Part shown: positions 53,314 to 61,606 of the stretch, piece by piece
Numbering within the stretch: position 1 is the stretch's first letter
Layout: every line of letters begins with the position of its first letter
NCBI RefSeq assembly: GCF_001425005.1
Contig: NZ_LMDB01000039.1
Span: 248,001-312,000 of the forward strand
Source: Duganella sp. Root336D2
GTDB taxonomy: Bacteria > Pseudomonadota > Gammaproteobacteria > Burkholderiales > Burkholderiaceae_D
Direction of reading: 5' to 3'
Length of the DNA: 64,000 nt
The notes under the pieces: generated by a model
Database searches by the model: none
Seen by the model: only the letters and a program-made list of their open reading frames with translations
What the model was told of the DNA's origin: nothing
Translations under genes and position numbers: made by a program

Positions 53314-54330
53314 ATGAAACGTCGTGCGACGGTGCATTCCATTGGCATCAGCGACGAATGGCGGCGCTGGATTGCCGAAAACCTCATGCTGGGCCATTCG
53401 CCTGCCACCCTGGCCGGCATCCTCGGCCAGTCCGGCATCCCTCCCCAACTTGCGCAAGCCGAAATCACGGCTGCGATGAACAGCCCATACCTGCACGGTG
53501 TACAACGCCTGCATAACCGGCTGGCCAAGCGCGACTGGCTGCTTGGCATCCAGGCGCGCCTGAACCGCATGGCGCCACCAGAAGTACTGCGCCGCGAACG
53601 TTTGTCGACGGAGGCCTTTCTGCACGAGCATTACCTGTGCAACCGCCCGGTGATCATCACCGGCATGCTGGACGACTGGCCAGCGCGCGGTAAATGGACA
53701 CTGGACTGGCTCGCCGCGAAATTCGGCGAACGCGAAGTGGAAGTTCAGTTCGGACGCAATGCCGACGCCGATTACGAGATGAACAGCATCGCGCACAAGC
53801 GCCATATGCCGTTCGGCGAGTATGTGGAGCGGGTGCGCAGCAGCGCCAGCACCAACGATTTCTACATGACGGCCAATAACGACGGCCGCAACCGGCAGGC
53901 ACTGGACGAGCTGTGGCAGGACATGCCGCTGCTGCCGGAATACCTGGATGGCGAACGCAAAGGCTTCTTCTGGCTTGGACCGGCGGGCACCATCACGCCC
54001 TTCCACCACGACCTCACCAACAACTTCATGATCCAGGTGATGGGGCGCAAACGCGTGCGGCTGATCGCACCGTGCGAAACGCCTCGGCTGCAAAACCAGC
54101 GCCATTGCTTCACTCCCGTCGACGGGCGCGACATCGACTTGCAGCGCTTCCCTTCAATGGCCGGAGTGCCGGTGCTGGACGTTGAACTGGCGCCTGGCGA
54201 GATCCTGTTCCTGCCGGTGGGCTGGTGGCATTTCGTCCAAGGGCTCGACATCTCACTCACCATCTCGGCGACGCACTTCCGCTGGGATAACGATTTCTTC
54301 AGCAGTTATCCGAATAACCACGATTTCTAA
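53314..54330 (+). CDS. Cupin_8 (JmjC-like) Fe(II)-dependent protein
   Basis: A 338-residue cytosolic protein from ATG 53314 (GGAG ahead; the TTG at 53302 is less likely). The N-terminal 90 residues are helical and unrecognised. The JmjC-like cupin covers about 95-335: LCNRPVIITGMLDDWPARGKWTLDWL, the metal-binding HxD of TITPFHHDLTNNFM, and the distal His in PVGWWHFVQGLDISLTIS. Such proteins are Fe(II)/2-oxoglutarate hydroxylases, with targets from peptides to proteins. Its place within the chitinase operon is unusual and its substrate unknown. Confidence 0.88.
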   Translation: MKRRATVHSIGISDEWRRWIAENLMLGHSPATLAGILGQSGIPPQLAQAEITAAMNSPYLHGVQRLHNRLAKRDWLLGIQARLNRMAPPEVLRRERLSTEAFLHEHYLCNRPVIITGMLDDWPARGKWTLDWLAAKFGEREVEVQFGRNADADYEMNSIAHKRHMPFGEYVERVRSSASTNDFYMTANNDGRNRQALDELWQDMPLLPEYLDGERKGFFWLGPAGTITPFHHDLTNNFMIQVMGRKRVRLIAPCETPRLQNQRHCFTPVDGRDIDLQRFPSMAGVPVLDVELAPGEILFLPVGWWHFVQGLDISLTISATHFRWDNDFFSSYPNNHDF

Positions 54331-54344
54331 TAACGGAGACAGCA

Positions 54345-56912
54345 ATGAATTTTCGACCGAATTACCTGATGCTGGCGCTGGTCGGCAGCGCCATCGCAGG
54401 TTGCAGTGGCGGCACCGACAGCGGCCAGGCGCCGCAGGCCACGCGCACACTCGCGACTGCGGCGGCTTCTGAATCCTGCCCGGCATGGAGCGCCAGCGCG
54501 ACTTACACCGCAGGCATGTGCGTGACCTATAACGGCACGGTGTACAAGGCCAAGTGGTGGACGCAGAATAACGTCCCCGGCGCCGAACAGTATGGGCCAT
54601 GGGAAGCACAAGCGACCACGCCGACGCCAACTCCGACGCCAACACCTACCCCGACGCCAACACCGGATTGTCCGGCATGGAGCGCCAGCGCGGTCTATAC
54701 CGGCGGCATGTGCGTTACGTATAACGGTTCCGTGTACAAGGCAAAGTGGTGGACGCAGAACAATGTACCAGGCACTGAAGTGAACGGCCCGTGGGAGCTG
54801 CAGACTTCTACGCCGACGCCGACGCCGACGCCGACGCCAACGCCAACGCCAACGCCAACTCCGACTCCGACTCCGACTCCAACTCCAACTCCGACTCCAA
54901 CTCCAACACCTACCCCGACACCTACGCCAACGCCGACTCCAGTGGCCTGCCGTCCTGACGGCCTGGCTTCGCCGGTGCCAAATGTTCCGTATTGTGGCGT
55001 GTACGACGCCAACGGCCGCGAAAAGCTGGCAAATGGCCTGAACCGCCGCATCGTCGGCTACTTCACCAGCTGGCGCACAGGAGCCAACGGCCAACCGTCC
55101 TACCTGGTCAACGACATCCCATGGCAGAACGTCACCCACATCAACTACGCCTTCGCCAGCGTCGGCACTGACAACAAGGTGCTGATCGGCACAGTCGCCA
55201 ACAGTCCCGAAACCGGCATCACCTGGCCAGGCATCCCGGCCGCAGCGATGGATCCATCCCTGCCTTACAAAGGCCACTTCAACCTGCTGGCGCAATACAA
55301 GAAGAAATACCCCGGCGTGAAGATCATGCTGTCGGTCGGAGGCTGGGCAGGCAGCGGCGGCTTCTATACCGCCACGACCAACGCGGACGGCAGCATCAAC
55401 ACGGCAGGCATTAACACCCTGGCCGACTCGATGGTCACCTTCCTGCGCCAGTACACATTCTTCGACGGAATGGACATCGACTACGAACATCCAACCACCA
55501 ATAACGAAGCAGGCAACCCGCTCGACTTCCCGCTCTCAAAACCCCGCCTGGCGGGCCTGATGAAGAGCTACAACGTGCTGCTGAAAACCGTGCGCGAAAA
55601 ACTCGACGCGGCTGCCGCGGCAGACAAGAAGTACTACATGCTGACAATTGCCGGCTCCGCATCCGGCTGGGTGCTACGCGGCGAAGAGAATCTCTCTGGC
55701 CTGAAGTACCTCGATTACGCCAGCTTGATGAGCTACGACCTGCACGGCGGATGGAACCAGTATGTCGGCCCCAACGCGCCCCTGTTCGACGACGGCAACG
55801 ACGGAGAACTCAGGGCCGGCAACGCCTACCAGTACGGCGGCATCGGCTACCTGAACGTCGACTGGGCCTACCGCTACTACCGCGGCGCGCTGCAGGCAGG
55901 CCGCATCAACATCGGCGTGCCGTACTACACGCGCGGCTGGAAGGAAGTCAGCGGCGGCAACAATGGACTGTGGGGCACCAGCCCGGTGGTCAACGACCCT
56001 GTCGCCTGTGCCGGTGTGAAGAGCTGCGGCAAAGGCGCCACCGGCATCGACAACGTCTGGTATGACCTGGATACCAACGGCAAACCGGTGCCGGGCGGCG
56101 GCAACCCGCTGTGGCACGCGCTCAACCTGCAAAACGCCATCGTGCCGTCCTACCTCGATGCTTACGGCGTCACCGAGAAGACCATCACCGGCACCTACAG
56201 CCCGCAGTACAGCGCAACGCTGGCGGCGCCGTGGCTGTGGAACGCAACGCGCCAGGTCTTCATCTCGACAGAAACGGCGCAGTCCATCGCAGCCAAGACC
56301 AGCTACGTCGTGAACAACGGCATTGGCGGCATCATGATCTGGGAGCTGGCCGGCGACTACGCATGGAATGCAGCGCGTAACGGCGGGGCAGGCGAGTACT
56401 TCATGGGCTACACGCTGACCAATAACATTGCCGCAGCCTTCCGCAGCGCCGCACCATATGGCGCAACACGCGCCGAAACAGCCATGCCAGGCAGCAGCGC
56501 CAAGGTCAGTATCTCCCTCGGCGGCTGGAAGCTCGGCGACAGCAACTACCCGATCAACCCTGTGATGACGGTGACGAACAATACCGCCACCACGATTCCG
56601 GGCGGCTCGGCGGTGGAGTTCGACTATCCGGTATCGGCGCCGGCCAATATGAGCGACCAGTCGGGTTACGGCCTGACCGTCATCAAGGCCGGCTACACCG
56701 GGCCGAATAATATCGGCGGCTTCAAGGCCAACTTCAACCGCGCCAAATTTACGATCCCGGCATGGCAGTCGCTGGCGCCGGGTGCCTCGGTTTCGCTGAC
56801 GCTGAACTACACCTTGCCGATCAGCGGGCCTTCCGCCTATACGATCACGGTGAACGGCGTGCGCTATGCGCTGAGCGAAGAGTATCCGGACCTGCCGGTG
56901 GCGCTCCAATAA
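54345..56912 (+). CDS. GH18 chitinase, lipoprotein with two CBM5/12 modules and C-terminal ChiC-like domain
   Basis: An 855-residue predicted lipoprotein (lipobox IAGC). Two binding modules (about residues 45-89 and 109-153) almost identical to those of the first chitinase are followed by a linker of about 22 Thr-Pro units (about 156-199). The GH18 domain (about 230-680) has catalytic Glu381 in DGMDIDYEHP and MSYDLHGGWN. The C-terminal 150 residues (SSAKVSISLGGWKLGD..., TITVNGVRYALSEEYPDLP) resemble the chitinase C domain and probably assist chitin binding. It starts 14 bases after the cupin gene. Confidence 0.92.
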   Translation: MNFRPNYLMLALVGSAIAGCSGGTDSGQAPQATRTLATAAASESCPAWSASATYTAGMCVTYNGTVYKAKWWTQNNVPGAEQYGPWEAQATTPTPTPTPTPTPTPTPDCPAWSASAVYTGGMCVTYNGSVYKAKWWTQNNVPGTEVNGPWELQTSTPTPTPTPTPTPTPTPTPTPTPTPTPTPTPTPTPTPTPTPTPTPVACRPDGLASPVPNVPYCGVYDANGREKLANGLNRRIVGYFTSWRTGANGQPSYLVNDIPWQNVTHINYAFASVGTDNKVLIGTVANSPETGITWPGIPAAAMDPSLPYKGHFNLLAQYKKKYPGVKIMLSVGGWAGSGGFYTATTNADGSINTAGINTLADSMVTFLRQYTFFDGMDIDYEHPTTNNEAGNPLDFPLSKPRLAGLMKSYNVLLKTVREKLDAAAAADKKYYMLTIAGSASGWVLRGEENLSGLKYLDYASLMSYDLHGGWNQYVGPNAPLFDDGNDGELRAGNAYQYGGIGYLNVDWAYRYYRGALQAGRINIGVPYYTRGWKEVSGGNNGLWGTSPVVNDPVACAGVKSCGKGATGIDNVWYDLDTNGKPVPGGGNPLWHALNLQNAIVPSYLDAYGVTEKTITGTYSPQYSATLAAPWLWNATRQVFISTETAQSIAAKTSYVVNNGIGGIMIWELAGDYAWNAARNGGAGEYFMGYTLTNNIAAAFRSAAPYGATRAETAMPGSSAKVSISLGGWKLGDSNYPINPVMTVTNNTATTIPGGSAVEFDYPVSAPANMSDQSGYGLTVIKAGYTGPNNIGGFKANFNRAKFTIPAWQSLAPGASVSLTLNYTLPISGPSAYTITVNGVRYALSEEYPDLPVALQ
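54477..54803 (+). repeat. Two near-identical CBM5/12-coding modules, second chitinase
   Basis: Units 54477-54611 and 54669-54803 match the modules of the first chitinase closely at DNA level, including synonymous positions, while the catalytic domains are quite different. Confidence 0.85.
54811..54942 (+). repeat. Thr-Pro coding tandem hexamer tract, second chitinase
   Basis: About 22 units of ACNCCN in runs of ACGCCG, ACGCCA, ACTCCG and ACTCCA, so the DNA repeats are more homogeneous than in the first chitinase and may have expanded recently. Confidence 0.85.
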
Positions 56913-56927
56913 GCGAGGAGAACTGAC

Positions 56928-58337
56928 ATGAAAACCCTCACTTATGCCTTACTTGCACTGCTGCTGTCCGCCTGCGGTGGCGGCGGCACGGAAAGCACAG
57001 CGCCTCCGCGCACGCTGGCGCAGGGCGTCGTGGCCGGCGCCACGGCATCGTGCCCGGCGTGGAGCGCGAGCCAGGTGTACACCGCCGGCATGTGCGCCAT
57101 CTACCAAAGCAAGCAATACGAGGCGAAATGGTGGACGCAGGGAAATGCGCCAAGCCAAGCCGATACCTGGGGACCGTGGAAGTACATCGGTGATGCGGCC
57201 GATCCGCCCGCCGACCCGGGCGATCCGCCGACGCAACCCGGCGGAGTCCCAACCAAGGCGCAGGCCGAAGCGCGCGAACAGGCGCTGACCAGCAATGACT
57301 TCTTCCGCAGCATCAAGGCGTCGATAAGGACCCTCGACAACGCGGCGGTGGAAGCCGTGGCGCCCGGCGCGGCAAGCAACCCGGCCAACGTGAAGCGGGT
57401 CGAACGCCTGCTGTCGTCAGCGAAATGGGATTACTACTTCTCCCTGCGCGAGGCGAGCTATGAGTATCGGCGCTTCCTGCAGGCGGTAGCGAAATTCCCT
57501 GCCGTCTGCGGCGACTACACCGACGGCCGCAATGCGGACAACATCTGCCGCCACTCGCTGGCCACCATGTTCGCCCACTTTGCGCAGGAAACCGGCGAAC
57601 ACAACGCGAGCCTGCCGTTGCCGCAATGGCGGCAGGGCTTGAAGTACTTGCGCGAGTTGGGTTGCAACGAAGACGGACCGGGCTGCGGCTATAACACCGA
57701 ATGTGCAGACCCGGTATTCAACACGGTCTGGACTTGCGGCAAAAACGCCGACGGCAGCTACAAGAAGTACTTCGGGCGCGGCGCCAAGCAGCTCTCGTAT
57801 AACTACAACTACGGGCCATTCTCGCAGGTGATGTTCAACGGCGACCAGTCGGTGCTGCTGAAGAATCCGGACCAGGTGGCATCGACCTGGCTGAATCTGG
57901 CATCGGCGACGTTCTTCTTCGTCTACCCGCAACCGCCCAAGCCATCGATGCTGCATGTGATCGACGGCAGCTGGGTTCCCAACGCCAGCGACACTGCCGC
58001 TGGGGCGGGGAACAACTTCGCCACTACGATCATGATCATCAATGCTGAATGCGGCACCGGCAGCGAAAAGCCGGCGGCGCAGAACCGCATCGATTATTAC
58101 AAGCAGTTCGCGGCGGATCTGGGCTGGAATGTGACGGGCGAACAGTTGTCGTGCGCCACGATGCAGCGCTTCGGCCCTTCCAGTTCTGCTGCCTACAACA
58201 TCTATTGGGAGAAGAACTGGAACAGCGGCGGCGATTACCAGTGCCAGCTTGTGAACTACCAGACGCCGTACAACGCGCTCATCGCCGGCAATTACGTGAA
58301 GTGCGTTGAGCGCAACTGGAACGTCACGCTCAAGTAA
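56928..58337 (+). CDS. GH19 chitinase, lipoprotein with CBM5/12 module
   Basis: A 469-residue predicted lipoprotein (lipobox LSAC). One CBM5/12 module (about residues 41-88: AWSASQVYTAGMCAIYQSKQYEAKWWTQGN) and a Pro-rich linker precede the GH19 domain (about 115-469). Catalytic Glu221 lies in FAHFAQETGEHN, and KYFGRGAKQLSYNYNYGPFSQ and IIMIINAECGTG-like motifs follow. GH19 enzymes invert stereochemistry and complement GH18. Six or more Cys residues suggest disulfides. It ends 6 bases before a convergent gene. Confidence 0.92.
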   Translation: MKTLTYALLALLLSACGGGGTESTAPPRTLAQGVVAGATASCPAWSASQVYTAGMCAIYQSKQYEAKWWTQGNAPSQADTWGPWKYIGDAADPPADPGDPPTQPGGVPTKAQAEAREQALTSNDFFRSIKASIRTLDNAAVEAVAPGAASNPANVKRVERLLSSAKWDYYFSLREASYEYRRFLQAVAKFPAVCGDYTDGRNADNICRHSLATMFAHFAQETGEHNASLPLPQWRQGLKYLRELGCNEDGPGCGYNTECADPVFNTVWTCGKNADGSYKKYFGRGAKQLSYNYNYGPFSQVMFNGDQSVLLKNPDQVASTWLNLASATFFFVYPQPPKPSMLHVIDGSWVPNASDTAAGAGNNFATTIMIINAECGTGSEKPAAQNRIDYYKQFAADLGWNVTGEQLSCATMQRFGPSSSAAYNIYWEKNWNSGGDYQCQLVNYQTPYNALIAGNYVKCVERNWNVTLK

Positions 58338-58343
58338 GCTGCA

Positions 58344-60041
58344 TCATCGCTGCGCAGTTGCGCCGACCGTGCCAAGGGACTCCGCCATTCGTACCATTTT
58401 CACGAATTCAGCGCGATAACCGTCACGATCGGCGCCGCGTGCGCCTTCCGCCAGCTTGGCAATATCGCCATAGCTGAAGTCTGCCACCTGCTGCTCACCG
58501 CGCAGGCGCTGCCCGAAAGCTGCAACCGCAACGGCAAAGCGCTGGTCGTCCGGCGCTGCGTCGAGCGAGCGGCGAACGCTGTCGGCACGCACGGCGTGAT
58601 CGACCTGTTTGCTGGCCGACTGGCCTGGCAGCTTGTAGCGTACTTTCACATAGCACAACTCATCGCTTTTGCCCGGTGCGTCGGCTTTCTTTTTGCCCGG
58701 CTGCTCATAACGCAGCGGGTCGACCAGCTTGCCCGCGTTGGCGGCCGGCGTGATTTCGTAGATGGCGGTCACAGTGTGGCCTGCCCCCATATCGCCCGCG
58801 TCGACTTTGTCGTCCTTGAAATCCTGGCGGTTCAGCATCCGGGTTTCGTAGCCGACCAGGCGGTAGGCGGCGACCTGCGCCGGGTTGAATTCAACCTGCA
58901 CCTTCACGTCGTTCGCAATCGGGAACATGGTCGAACCCAATTCCTGCGACAGCGCCTTGCGGGCTTCCAGCAGGGTGTCGATGTAGGCGGCGTTGCCGTT
59001 GCCGGACTGGGTCAGGCGCTGGATCAGGGCATCGTTCAGGTTGCCCATGCCGACACCAAATACCGACAGGTAGACGCCGGACTTGCGTTTGTCGACGATG
59101 AAGTTCTCGAGCTGCTTGGGATCGGTGATTCCGATATTGAAGTCGCCGTCGGTAGCCAGGATCACGCGGTTCGCCGCTTTCGGGTCGAAGTTGCGCTCGG
59201 CCTGGGCATAGGCGCGCTGCAAGCCGTCGCCACCGGCGGTGCCGCCCGCAGCGTGCAGGTTGTTGATCACGTCGATGATCTTCTGCTTGTCCTTGCCGCT
59301 GGTAGGCTCGAGTGCGACGGCGGTGCCGTTGGCGTAGGTGACGATGGAGACCATATCATCATCGCGCAACTGCTCGGCAAACAGGCGGAAACCTTGTTGC
59401 AGCAGCGGCAGGCGGTCGCGCGGACCCATCGAGCCGGAAATGTCCACCAGCAGCACGACGTTGGCGCGCGGGCGGGCCGCGGTCTTGATGTCATAGCCTT
59501 TGAGCGCGATGTGGACAAGCTGGTTGCCTTGCTGCCAAGGGCTCGGCATCACCTCGGTCGTCACGGCGAAGGGCTGGCTGGCGTTGGCCGGGGTGGCGTA
59601 GTTGTAAGGGAAATAGTTGACCATTTCCTCCACGCGCACGGCTTGCTGCGGCGGCATGCGGCCATCGGACAACAGACGGCGCACGAAGGCGTAGGAGGCG
59701 GTGTCCACGTCCACGCTGAAGGTTGAAACAGGCTGCTCGCTCACCAGGGCGGACTTGTTGCCGTCCTTGTCGGGGAATTTGTCTGCGGATTCAGGCAGGG
59801 GCGCGAAGTGCGGCATCGGCGCTGGCTTGCCGGCCGAGTAAGCCAACACCGGGGCTGGCATTACCGTGGCACGCCGCTCGGCGGCTTGCGCCGGCGCGAC
59901 GGGTGCGACCGCGCGGACCGGGGCGGCCGGTGCTGCAACCGGCTCTGAATTCTGGATCTGGACAGGCGCGAGGGTGCTGCAAGCGGCAAGCGTGAGTATG
60001 CCGACCGCCGCGACCGGGGCAAATCCTATGTTCTTTTTCAT
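58344..60041 (-). CDS. VWA-domain lipoprotein (YfbK-like, DUF3520)
   Basis: A 565-residue protein from ATG 60041; GAGGA lies eight bases upstream, so this start is better than an ATG nine bases earlier. The signal peptide ends at a LAAC lipobox. A Pro/Ala-rich linker (about residues 30-90) leads to the YfbK N-terminal region (STFSVDVDTASYAFVRRLL, ..RVEEMVNYFPY). A VWA domain follows with MIDAS motif DISGSM and TDGDFNIG, then a DUF3520 C-terminal domain (LVGYETRMLNRQDFKDD). It probably binds metal-dependent partners at the periplasmic face of the outer membrane; function unknown. Confidence 0.88.
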   Translation of the reverse strand: MKKNIGFAPVAAVGILTLAACSTLAPVQIQNSEPVAAPAAPVRAVAPVAPAQAAERRATVMPAPVLAYSAGKPAPMPHFAPLPESADKFPDKDGNKSALVSEQPVSTFSVDVDTASYAFVRRLLSDGRMPPQQAVRVEEMVNYFPYNYATPANASQPFAVTTEVMPSPWQQGNQLVHIALKGYDIKTAARPRANVVLLVDISGSMGPRDRLPLLQQGFRLFAEQLRDDDMVSIVTYANGTAVALEPTSGKDKQKIIDVINNLHAAGGTAGGDGLQRAYAQAERNFDPKAANRVILATDGDFNIGITDPKQLENFIVDKRKSGVYLSVFGVGMGNLNDALIQRLTQSGNGNAAYIDTLLEARKALSQELGSTMFPIANDVKVQVEFNPAQVAAYRLVGYETRMLNRQDFKDDKVDAGDMGAGHTVTAIYEITPAANAGKLVDPLRYEQPGKKKADAPGKSDELCYVKVRYKLPGQSASKQVDHAVRADSVRRSLDAAPDDQRFAVAVAAFGQRLRGEQQVADFSYGDIAKLAEGARGADRDGYRAEFVKMVRMAESLGTVGATAQR

Positions 60042-60123
60042 GGCGGACATCCTCTGGAATTATTGTCTTGCTAAGATGATCCAGAGGCACGTCCGTTGCA
60101 ACGAAGGTTACATCTTGTATCCC

Positions 60124-60579
60124 TTATGCAGTGACCACATTGATCACAACGTCGATATTGCCGCGCACAGCTTTCGAGTATGGGCAGATCACATCGGCGA
60201 AATGCGCTACCTCGGTGACGGCTGCGTGGTCGGCGCCCGGTGCGAACACGGTCAGGCGCGCCTGCAGGTAGTAGCCACCTGTACCCTGGCCAAGGTCCAC
60301 CTCGACTTCGACATGGGTATCAGCCGGCAGGACGACTTTCTTTTCCTTGGCGGCCAGGCCGACTGCACCCGAGTAGCAAGCCGACCATGCGCCGGCAAAC
60401 AGCTGTTCGGCGAGCGGATGCGGCTGGGTCGCCTGAATATCGATCACGCGTCCGGCAGGATTACCCGGCGTAGTCAGGTGGATATCCAGGAGACCTTCAG
60501 GATTGCCGGAAAAGATTGCGGAATCGACTGGGGTGGTGGTGGTTTTGCCAGTGGCGAGGACTTTGGTGATCTTGCTCAT
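60124..60579 (-). CDS. ohr: Organic hydroperoxide resistance protein Ohr (OsmC/Ohr family)
   Basis: A 151-residue thiol peroxidase reducing organic hydroperoxides. The catalytic Cys pair sits in AGAWSACYSGAV and ADVICPYSKAVRGN, with the usual HPLAEQLFAG before and the NIDVVINVV end. GGAG lies about six bases before ATG 60579; other ATGs upstream are less well placed. Its promoter region holds several ATCG/CGAT-rich repeats that probably bind OhrR. It is separated from ohrR by a gene remnant. Confidence 0.95.
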   Translation of the reverse strand: MSKITKVLATGKTTTTPVDSAIFSGNPEGLLDIHLTTPGNPAGRVIDIQATQPHPLAEQLFAGAWSACYSGAVGLAAKEKKVVLPADTHVEVEVDLGQGTGGYYLQARLTVFAPGADHAAVTEVAHFADVICPYSKAVRGNIDVVINVVTA

Positions 60580-60609
60580 GTGTTGCTCCATAATGGTCGG
60601 TTTTTTAAA

Positions 60610-60690
60610 TCGCATACGATGCAGTCGCATTCGATTAACAGGAGTATAGCTGCACGTATTTCGATGTCAAGCGGATTCGATTACATCGGA
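60610..60690 (-). promoter_or_regulatory. Candidate OhrR-binding region upstream of ohr
   Basis: TTCGATTACATCGGA (60676-60690) resembles the perfect palindrome TCCGATTAAATCGGA upstream of ohrR at 13 of 15 positions. TCGCATACGA and TCGCATTCGA (60610 and 60625) form a direct repeat closer to ohr. One or both may be the operator for peroxide induction. Confidence 0.55.
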
Positions 60691-60707
60691 CACGATATTT
60701 ATTTCAC

Positions 60708-61073
60708 TTGAGCGGAATCGATGGCGGCGGGACAGACTATGCGGTCACACGCAAGCACCTGGACATCCTGAAGAACGCCACCGACGCCGATGGCCGCAAA
60801 CTGGAAATCCATGTTCTGCCGCCGCCGGCCAACCCGCGCAGCAACCGCTTTACGGAAGGCAATCCGGATTTTGCTGCGGGCTACATCAACTACCTGCCGA
60901 TTAATGGCGCGGTGATCGCACCGCAATTCGGCGATGCGGAAGCCGACGGCTACTGCCGCGAGCTGCTCACCAAGCTCTATCCGGGGCGCGACGTTGTGCA
61001 GCTGGATATTGATCCGATCGCAGCCGGGGGCGGCGGCATCCACTGCCTGACAAAGCAGATGCCGCGACTGTAA
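60708..61073 (+). pseudogene. C-terminal remnant of agmatine deiminase
   Basis: About 120 residues correspond to the last third of agmatine deiminase (normal length about 340-370): DYAVTRKHLDILKNATDADG, FTEGNPDFAAGYINYLPING and GGGGIHCLTKQMP, with the nucleophilic Cys retained. The rest, including the upstream catalytic Glu, His and Asp, is absent. No good start codon exists (only a TTG at 60708). It sits between ohr and ohrR and is probably a deletion relic. Confidence 0.78.
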
Positions 61074-61079
61074 GGCGGG

Positions 61080-61538
61080 CTATTTGGCCAGGGACTTGGC
61101 CAGGTTGTTGCGCAGCTTGAGCACGGCGGCGCGCGTTTCAGCGAATTCGTTGCCCGTCAAACCGCAAGCATTGCGCAGGTTTGCGCCGAAGGCGCGCTCG
61201 CGCAGTGCGCGCCCCTCATCGGTCAGGCTGACAAGTACCTGGCGTTCATCGGCGGCGCTGCGCTGGCGCGTGACGTAACCCATGGCTTCCAGTTTTTTCA
61301 GGATGGGCGTCAGCGTGTTCGATTCAAGGAACAGCTTTTCACCCAGTTCGCTCACCATCTGGCCGCCTTCCTCGTACAGCGCGATGACGGTGATGTACTG
61401 GGTATAGGTCAGGCCCAGCTCATCCAGGATGGGCTTGTAGGCCTTGCCGAAGGTGAGGTTGGCCGAATAGATGGCGAAGCACAGGAAATCCGCAAGCTTC
61501 AGGTCTTTCGGGTCCGGCGCGGGCTTTGCGTTGCTCAT
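61080..61538 (-). CDS. ohrR: MarR-family organic peroxide regulator, OhrR-like
   Basis: A 152-residue winged-helix repressor. The N-terminal reactive Cys20 in DFLCFAIYSANLTFGKAYKPILDELGLTYTQY is the OhrR hallmark; LFLESNTLTPILKKLEAMGYVTRQRSAADERQVLVSLT is the DNA-binding and wing part. It would release DNA when the Cys is oxidised by organic peroxide. It probably controls ohr on the far side of the remnant and itself through the palindrome upstream. Confidence 0.92.
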   Translation of the reverse strand: MSNAKPAPDPKDLKLADFLCFAIYSANLTFGKAYKPILDELGLTYTQYITVIALYEEGGQMVSELGEKLFLESNTLTPILKKLEAMGYVTRQRSAADERQVLVSLTDEGRALRERAFGANLRNACGLTGNEFAETRAAVLKLRNNLAKSLAK

Positions 61539-61582
61539 GGTAGGTAGTGGCGTTGGTTCAACGCCACTACTTTACCATGTGA

Positions 61583-61597
61583 TCCGATTAAATCGGA
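61583..61597. promoter_or_regulatory. Perfect palindrome upstream of ohrR, candidate OhrR operator
   Basis: TCCGATT-A-AATCGGA, 15 bases, lies 45 bases before the ohrR ATG. A 13-of-15 match lies upstream of ohr. The palindrome is close to the stop of the DUF1501 gene, which is only 10 bases away. Confidence 0.65.
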
Positions 61598-61606
61598 CCA
61601 GCGGCA

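Noticed and set aside
60580..60623. Earlier start codons for Ohr at 60591, 60615 or 60630
   Set aside because: The ATG at 60579 has GGAG at proper distance and matches the family N-terminus (MSKI).
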